Shown: piece by piece, positions 57,521-64,000 of the stretch
Layout: every line of letters starts with the position of its first letter
How positions within the stretch are numbered: the stretch's first letter is position 1
Source of the DNA: Micromussa lordhowensis
Taxonomy: Eukaryota > Cnidaria > Anthozoa > Scleractinia > Lobophylliidae
Direction of reading: 5' to 3'
Length of the DNA: 64,000 nucleotides
Assembly: GCA_964020085.1 (NCBI GenBank)
Contig: OZ026604.1
Coordinates: forward strand, 7,017,572 to 7,081,571
Translations under genes and position numbers: made by a program
The notes under the pieces: model-generated
Told to the model about the DNA's origin: nothing
The model's database searches: none
Seen by the model: the letters and a program-made list of their open reading frames with translations, nothing else

Positions 57521-59231
57521 CTGTAGGTTATTTATTTTTTTCGTGGTCGTGGTGGGGGGGGGGGGGGGGGGGGCACAGTGTCAGGTCAAGTCATCTCTTG
57601 ATCAGTATTGTCAGTTCATCAGTGAGGCACTGTTAGGGGTTTTCAGGATACTCGCTATTTGAGTACAAAATTAACAATATACGAAATTGAGGGAAAAATT
57701 AATGGGGTAGAGGATGTTTAGATCAGACGAAACGGGACATAAGTAGCAAATCGTTAAGCTGGAATGAACAGGATACGGGATATTTAGGCCAGAGATTAAT
57801 AGGTTATGGGATACACAGAACCCCCTCCCCCTCTTGTAATGGAGCCTCAACAATGGTCTGCTGTTTAGGGTAAAATAAATGTTTGCCAAATGCTATAAGC
57901 ATTTATTCAGGACTTTTAGTAGTTATATCACGGTGAAACTGATATGAAAGTTTGGGGTCCGATTTTAGGTAACGCACTTCCTTATTAGTAATTTCTAAGC
58001 TCATGCTCGTTACCCTGAATAAATAGAGAAAGACGGGGCTCGAAAACTAAACAGAATTTAATTTTCCCAAATACTGTGCCGTTTAAATCAAATTCTTACA
58101 TGACACCCTTTAAATTGTGTTTGTGCAACATCCCACACTCATGATATCCCTGGTAAACAACTATCTCAACTCATTGACAACTTTTAGTTTTTGACGAGAG
58201 TTTGAATATACTACAAGTAAAATACAAATAGATTTCCAACAAAAAACCCCTACTTGTTTTTTTGTTCTGCCTTATACTTTTGTCTTTCGCTGCCTGAAAT
58301 GCCATCATGTTGCGAAGGGAACACACTGCCAAATAGTGCGCAAGAGGTAACGGTAAGCGGCGTTTTATTGAAACTCCTTGTATTTTCTTAGCCGTTCCAC
58401 TTTTGCATCACATAAGGAAATGCTCAAAAAATTACTGAAGGGGCTTCTGTTTTTTGTGGGCACACGGTCTGTGCATCCTCTAAGGCATGGTTTAGACGCT
58501 ACCAAGCACGCGACTTCTTATTGTAACCGAATCATTTTCACAGTAAAATTACGATCCTGCACTAACACCAGGAACTCCAAAAAAGCAGCCTATGCCTAAC
58601 CAGTAACTGTTAACGGATTCCAGCTGAAAAACTAGGTGTTATCGTATGTGTGAAAAAAAAATCATACTGAGATCCAACTGCACATGGCATAATGCGCGCT
58701 CAAAACAAGTGCAATGTTTGACGTACTGGAGAGATGACAGGAAAAAATGTAACGGGCACCTTCAAAGTTCTACAACTAAACCTATGATTGGAAGAGGTGG
58801 CATGGCCTAGTGGTCTTGGTTCAAATCCTTCACCCTACCACTCTCTGGATATTTGTTCTCAGTAGTCCCGAGTTCAACTCCTCGACCGCGTTGTGCAAAT
58901 AGCCAACTGGCCAGTCTCCCACCAGTTGGGATTCTTAACAATTTATGTTCTATTTCAACATGTTCTATCTTTGTGGATTCCAATAACTCTTGCTAATATC
59001 TACTTTTTCCACGTTTTCCTAATCTGCGAAAATACATTTTATGTACTGAACCTGTCCCACCCGTAGGTGATCCGTCAAGCAGGCGCGCCGGTCAGCCGCT
59101 AATATCGTTCAGTTCTGTGATGGAGCACAGCTGCATGTCTGCACAAGACTACTTATCAACTCTATGCAGGCGCTTTACGCGATCTACGGACGTTGCAAAC
59201 ATCTAGATCAAATACTCACATATCAGGCGAA
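57521..59231. other. Interior of the TTAA element, no further gene recognised
   Basis: AT-rich, with a long G tract at 57546-57573 and several short open frames without domains. Confidence 0.4.
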
Positions 59232-59528
59232 GCATGTTGACGCTTAGCTTTTTAAAGCCATTAATGCGTTTAAGGCACACAAGTTGAACGAGTCATAAAC
59301 AATTGGATGACTTAACTGACACTTTTCAAGAATATCTGCTCGGGTTGATGAATACGCAGCTTCATCCTCAGCGGCTGTTCTGTCTTCTTCGAGGATCTCC
59401 TCCCGTCTGTTTTTGAGCTTTGCAGCCATTCTGGAGAAGAAGGATTGAACCTGCTGAGGAGTCAGGAACTACTTCCGTCCTCATCTTTTGCGTACCTCAT
59501 CTCTTGTGCTACAGTTTGCTTCGACTTT
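59232..59528 (-). pseudogene. Remnant of the same GWALK-type protein, C-side piece
   Basis: On the minus strand KQTVAQEMRYAKDEDGSSS, then after a frameshift at about 59470 FLTPQQVQSFFSRMAAKLKN and RADILEKCQLSHPIVYDSFN. These are the downstream motifs of the family seen at 57284 (VA-EMR, QQV-SFFSR, HPIV-D). The two pieces overlap at the VAQE motif and lie on opposite strands, so the ancestral gene was broken by an inversion or by TIR exchange. Confidence 0.5.
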
Positions 59529-60770
59529 AGCTCATAATCAAATCATTCCGTGAGAAAGCTGATTACTAGTTTAGCCACTGAAATACGTAAAATGGCTTTT
59601 AAAGTCGGTTGCATTTTCATTTGCTACCCACCCTACCCCTACCAGTTGAAATGTACACTTGTTATGTGTAACGCAATCTGTGGAATAATGGCAACAGATC
59701 GAAACAGAACAGAACTTAAACGAGTTCTTGACGAGAATTCTCGATTAAGAGGAGAATTTAAAGGCTGCTGACAGACTTTTGGGACAGTTAGGATCTCAGC
59801 AAATTGTAAAACTTCTTGTAAACGGCGATTATGAGGCGAAAGATGTTATGACGCGGGCTTCGTGGAGTTGAAATCAGCTTAACCGTTGGAATGTGTCAGA
59901 GTGATTTCGTACACTAAGCATCGAAAATGCGGCTGAAACCTATTGATAATATAACATGAGGTATCGTGGAACATCCAGTTGTCGAGTTGTCGCGAGGTAA
60001 GTGGAACATATCATTATTTTCTTCGTGCATCGTTATTTTCACTGTATTTATGCTAATTAGGACGGCGGTGTTTGTTGACAAAAGCACACCTTAGACTTCT
60101 TCTTCTAACATTTTACAGTTTTAACTGCCCCAAAATTTTATTGCACATTTTTACACGTGAGACATTGCTCTTTAAGTGGAGTGTAGTTTTGGGATTTCAA
60201 TTGATGTACTTTTTGCGATATTTTCCTTTAAATTTCGCCCTTTTTAAGGCGCTTCATGAGTAGCTCGAAAGGGAAGAAATTTAAAAATCTCGAAAAAATT
60301 CAGATGTTGATTAAATTCCCAAAACAGCCCCTCAACGTAACAAGAAACATTTGCTTGTCTCGAATAATGGATTTTTATGTGGATTTATAACGTTTTATTT
60401 GTATGGCAAATTGTTCAAAATGTGCCCTAAAATGGCCGCTGAAAGCCCTCTCAGAGCGGCAAAACCAAGGTGGTCGCCCCAGCGCTAAAATACGAATCGA
60501 ATTGAACTGAAAGTTATATTTTTGTGAATCACTTATCTAGACCATTCATCTGAGATAGTTTGAGGAATTTCATTTTTTCTCGTCCAAGCGATGATAGTTG
60601 GTATTAACAGAGGGCGGCTCTTAAACTTCTTTTTCATAAGAACGTCTTTCTTTGAGAGGAAGGCTGAGAGGTTAGCTGTTCTGTGATTCGATCATGAATA
60701 TATAGCTAAGTCTATCTCTCTGATGCTATGCTTTCTAAATCTTCTAAAATGCATGTCAGGTTAGTTTTAG

Positions 60771-61017
60771 AATCGCCTAATTCAATAAAATCTTGCATTC
60801 TGATTGGTTTACGAAGCGAGGTATTTAGCGTGGAATCTCAAGTTGAAAACGAGGCTAAGTGATATTGTTTCGCATCTACGTAACAACTGTCGTCAAATTG
60901 TAACACAACAACTGCAAGAAAGGTTTTCTACAATGTCTTTTTCTACAATTTTATTGAATTATGCTATTCAAGGAAAATTCATTGTCTGACTCGTGAATTC
61001 CGCGTTAAATTGCACTT

Positions 61018-61065
<48 letters not shown>

Positions 61066-61122
61066 TTCGCGTGCAATTTAACGCGGAATTCCCTCGTCAG
61101 GTAATGAATTTTCCTGTAGCAC
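60771..61122. mobile_element. Hairpin MITE in the flank of unit 6
   Basis: Absent from the matching flanks at about 6792 and 25722 (GTTAGTTTTAG then GGTAA). The distal half is a strong palindrome: GAATTCCGCGTTAAATTGCA and AAAACCGATATCGCAC mirrored by GTGCGATATCGGTTTT and TGCAATTTAACGCGGAATTC. Confidence 0.7.
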
Positions 61123-61476
61123 AGGTAACAGTAAGAATGCAGTTACCAATTTAAGCTGAGTGATATTCGAAAATTCTCTTAATATCGCACCAGCTTTTAG
61201 GCAAGTGCAATTTAAAAGAATTTTAAAATATCATGAATCGTGTAAATTCGTTATTTCAGGTTTTCATAAGATTTGTCATTTGTTTTAAGGAAGTTACCCC
61301 CCCCCCCCATTTTTTTTTTTACCCCAAAAGTAAAAACAGACATTCATAAAATGTTGAAAATAAAATCTCATTAGACAACTTTCCGCTGAATAACCTCTAT
61401 GTATGGACTTTTTTCAGTCACTCAGAAATGCTCGTAAACTCCTACTGAGTGAAATCTGCACCCTTCCTAACTGCTT

Positions 61477-61701
61477 ATGCTTGTCATGCCAGCTACAAAC
61501 GCCGTCAGAGAGCGCCCCTTCTCCGCCTTAATGCGGCTCAAGACTTACCTGCGCTCAACCACGGGAGTGGCCAGGCTTAGCCACCTTATGCTTCTGTATG
61601 TCCACAAGGAATTGGTAGATGGTATTGACATTGTGGAGGTCACTAATTTGTTTGTGGGAGATAATCAGCGGTACAAGCACTTGTTCGGAACGTTTTTATA
61701 A
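61477..61701 (+). pseudogene. hAT transposase C-terminal fragment, copy 3
   Basis: Encodes ATNAVRERPFSALMRLKTYL and LSHLMLLYVHKELVDGIDIV, like the copies at 8064 and 27628. It is preceded by the same 150 bp (ACCCCAAAAGTAAAAACAGA) and followed by a first-exon remnant (unit 7), as at 8.1-8.8 kb. Confidence 0.7.
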
Positions 61702-62171
61702 AACGACACGCCGATAAAGTCTGCGTTTGCCTCTAAGGCAACGAACTAATACCTGACTCTGAGTGTTTGACAGGTAAAACAATTACTGAGAAACAGTCGG
61801 TTTTGTTATTTTGTAATTGACATTGCAAGTGTTATACTTGTTTTTAAACTGCATTGCTCTGTTGAGAACAATGTACTGAGGAAGAAATTCGCGATACGCG
61901 TACATAACAAATAGCTCTTGGAGAACGCTGGAAATAGCATTTGCGAACCTCTAGGACTCAAAATTTTCTTCGGTGGAGGGGGGGATGTCCTCAGACCGCC
62001 CTTAGCACCACGCGTCTTCGGCGCTCGATTCTGTGCTCCCATTTTCTCACCTTACTACCGCACTGCGTACACAGGATGGCGAAACTGCTGAAAAAAGGAA
62101 ATCAAACGTTCAGTTTAATTTACACTGCAGTCGAGGTTGTTCAGACAACTGTTTGTTAATTAAAACCGATC

Positions 62172-62403
62172 ATGGAACCAAACAAGAAATTTCTCCAAAT
62201 GTGGTGACGTTCTCCACAAAGTTCATCGTTTCTGTCCTTTACTTCGTTGTTGTTGATCGTGGCGCTGTTTTTGAGAGTGGAATCGATAAACAGAAAAACA
62301 GATACAGATATGAACGAACGACGAATTTGGAAAGTGGAAAGCCGCGTCGAGACCGAATCACTGCAGACAACAAACCACAAAAACGAAAAAGAAACACCAG
62401 AGA
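62172..62403 (+). pseudogene. Broken CniFL first exon (unit 7)
   Basis: It aligns with the intact first exon of unit 3, with ATGGAACCAAACAAG start and GTAAGT donor at 62404. A 2-bp deletion (AAGAAATTTCTCC against AAGAACACTTCCTCC) and a later 1-bp deletion (CACAAAGTTC) shift the frame and create TGA between them. After the second deletion the membrane/coiled-coil frame is restored and open to the donor. Collagen and lectin exons, if any, lie beyond the window. Confidence 0.7.
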
Positions 62404-63377
62404 GTAAGTTTTTTCGCTATACACTAGTTTAGTTTATTGCGGAGAAACGCTCCTTGTCAGCAGTGAAAGAAGTAGTTTCAGTTATACGTGACTGATCGAG
62501 TTGTAGGAAGCGTGTTTATTAAAAAATTGGTTCATGCTTAGCGCGTGTATATCGAGTTATGGATGCACGCGGGAAGTTTGGAGAGCACGAGAGAAGCGTA
62601 AGAGTTGCTCGAGGCGCAGCCGAACTCTAACTTCTTGAGTCGGCTCTCCAAACTTCCGCGTGCATGAATAACACGATATGCGCACAGCTAAAAGCATGAA
62701 CCAATTCTTTTATAACAAAGCGACAAGAACTCGGCCGCTAAAACATGTTTTATTTGTGAATGATTGGAAAGGTCTCTCAATTTACGGGAAGGAAAACTTA
62801 AGAATCGTGGCTCACTAGTTAAAAAGGACCAAAACGTCTTCTTACATATGGTAAAGAAAGGTCAATTGCGTTCGATTGCACTCATGAAGAGAAAATACAT
62901 TTTGAAGGTGTCCTTGAAAATGGTTGCTATGGCAACCAGCCACAGCCTTTTGAAGTTTGATTTTAAAGCATTGATGCCAACAGTTCCTGCTCTTTTACAA
63001 AACAAGATTTGATTTTAAAACAAGCATATCTTGTAAGTTTCTGTTTCGTTCTATGCAATAAACTAAAATGTTTGCATTTGATTCTTGTTTTCTGTGCTTT
63101 CTACAGGTCTTATTTGGAAATAACCTTATTTTACACCAAACACAGTGAACAAATTATCTAGTGTCACGTGACAGACTTTAAAATGGTATGAATTTTTTAG
63201 TTTATTACATGACGACACTATTAGTCTTTAATGACCCCAAATTTCAGGAATTTCTCATAAATACTTTCCAATGTAGAAATGTTGGCGTGAAGTCAGTACG
63301 GTACAAAAGTAGACCTTTGAGAAAAATGCACTTAAAGTTTCTTACATGATTGATTCAGCGTTTAACAAGCCAAACAT
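62404..63377. other. Intron-like sequence after unit 7, with hairpin copy 2
   Basis: The first 320 bases match the sequence after unit 2, including the foldback hairpin (62517-62715; TTGGTTCATGCTTAGCGCGT arm). The rest, including an 82-aa open frame at 62764, has no recognised domain. Confidence 0.5.
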
Positions 63378-64000
63378 TGCGAGGGAGAGGTGCAAATTGG
63401 ATCTCCGGGAGGGGGTGTAATGGTTGTTCTATTTTCTAAAAAGTCTCCGCAATTGTAGGAAATGTTCTTTTCATAAGGGAAATGAATGAGCCTGTGATGG
63501 TAAATCAAGCAAAGCTTTTCCCAAGTAATTATACCAATCGAGTTGTTGGTCTCTTTACAGCCTTACTACAAAGTATTGCTCATATATGTTAAAATTAATC
63601 TATATTTTTGGTCATATTCTTACTGTAAACAACCGTTGCTATGGCCGTTGTTACGTAAAAAAACTTATACCACTAAGTACTTTCCTTAAATTTAGCACTT
63701 ACCTAGAGGTAAATTCAGCAAGATCGATTCAAAATACTTTTTACAAGTGTTCAAGGGCTTTAAATCTTTTTTGTTTAAAAAACTGCATTTTTTCTAAACG
63801 TCCTCAGTTTTTTGACTAGTGAGCCACCTTAAAAGGCGAAAACTCGAAATCTTCTTTCAAGAGAATCCTTCCTCTTTAAACGAATTAATATGGTTTGTAG
63901 AATTGACGATTTCCTGTGAAATTTGGCCAGAAAATTCACTGGTAGATAAGGAACAAACTCTTGTTGGTGAATTCTTTTATTTTGAATATTTTTTTCGTGG
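63378..64000. repeat. Copy of the 28117-28750 segment
   Basis: Near-identical in order and length to 28117-28750, running off the window end (…TTTTATTTTGAATATTTTTTTCGTGG at both places). Non-coding; marks the array's duplication unit. Confidence 0.75.

Larger units (their letters stand above)
55630..60620. mobile_element. 5-kb TTAA-flanked transposon with 1.1-kb TIRs
   Basis: TTAA (55626-55629 and 60621-60624) flanks an element starting GAGCCGCCCTCT and ending AGAGGGCGGCTC. The inverted repeats extend about 1.09 kb (55630-56722 and 59529-60620) and are highly similar. Units 1 and 3 have uninterrupted sequence at this point (GTCTTGCACTTC, GTGTTACACTTC), giving an empty site. The TTAA target suggests Kolobok or piggyBac. 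The interior holds coding remnants (separate entries), a diverged extra copy of part of the TIR (about 56980-57240) and long G tracts (about 56775-56790 and 57546-57573). Confidence 0.85.

Noticed and set aside
56480..59771. Two 73-aa frames as a duplicated small gene
   Set aside because: They are the same sequence in the two 1.1-kb inverted repeats of a transposon. A one-base shift links each to a longer decayed frame, so they are not independent genes.

Overview
This window is eukaryotic and reads as anthozoan cnidarian, most likely a reef-building (scleractinian) coral. It is AT-rich and intron-rich, it is packed with short inverted-repeat DNA elements, and its only recognisable host genes are collagen-Ig-fibrinogen-like lectin genes. 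These match the cnidarian ficolin-like (CniFL) architecture known from sea anemones and corals. No tRNA, rRNA, CRISPR array or bacterial operon was seen. Splice sites were found by eye and have no transcript support.

The plus strand carries a tandem array of these genes in different states. Unit 1 (2175-5424) enters as a 3' half: Ig exon, short linker exon and lectin-head exon. Unit 2 (8765-8994) is an orphan, frameshifted first exon. Unit 3 (20020-25424) is the only complete gene: a transmembrane/coiled-coil first exon, 35 uninterrupted Gly-X-Y triplets fused to Ig1, Ig2, linker and head; its last exon is split by a 607-bp transposon. Unit 4 (29957-34890) is decaying: lost start, collagen frameshift, truncated Ig2 and no linker, yet an intact head. 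Unit 5 (44021-45608) and unit 6 (54170-55470) are linker+head cassettes without 5' exons; unit 6 has a nonsense codon. Unit 7 (62172-62403) is another broken first exon. Nearly all exon joins are phase 1, so any Ig exon could be joined in frame to any linker/head cassette. Together the genes look like a source of variable lectin heads on a shared membrane-anchored or shed collagen/Ig stalk.

The rest is mobile DNA. Main items: a TIR element (858-2102); a LINE and SINEs inside unit 1; a 7.3-kb TIR composite (10966-18305) holding a LINE with telomere-like repeats at its 5' junction, a 2.7-kb foldback element with satellite-like arms and a minus-strand spliced candidate gene; a Harbinger-like MITE (26405-26877); a second array-armed TIR element (35816-39013); a broken BEL/Pao retrotransposon (39014-41760); a 6.4-kb tyrosine-recombinase (DIRS/Ngaro-like) retrotransposon on the minus strand (46027-52380); and a 5-kb TTAA-flanked element with 1.1-kb TIRs (55630-60620). 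Comparing repeat units gives empty sites for several insertions. A fragment of hAT transposase is duplicated with the array at 8.1, 27.6 and 61.5 kb, showing that intergenic DNA was copied with the genes.
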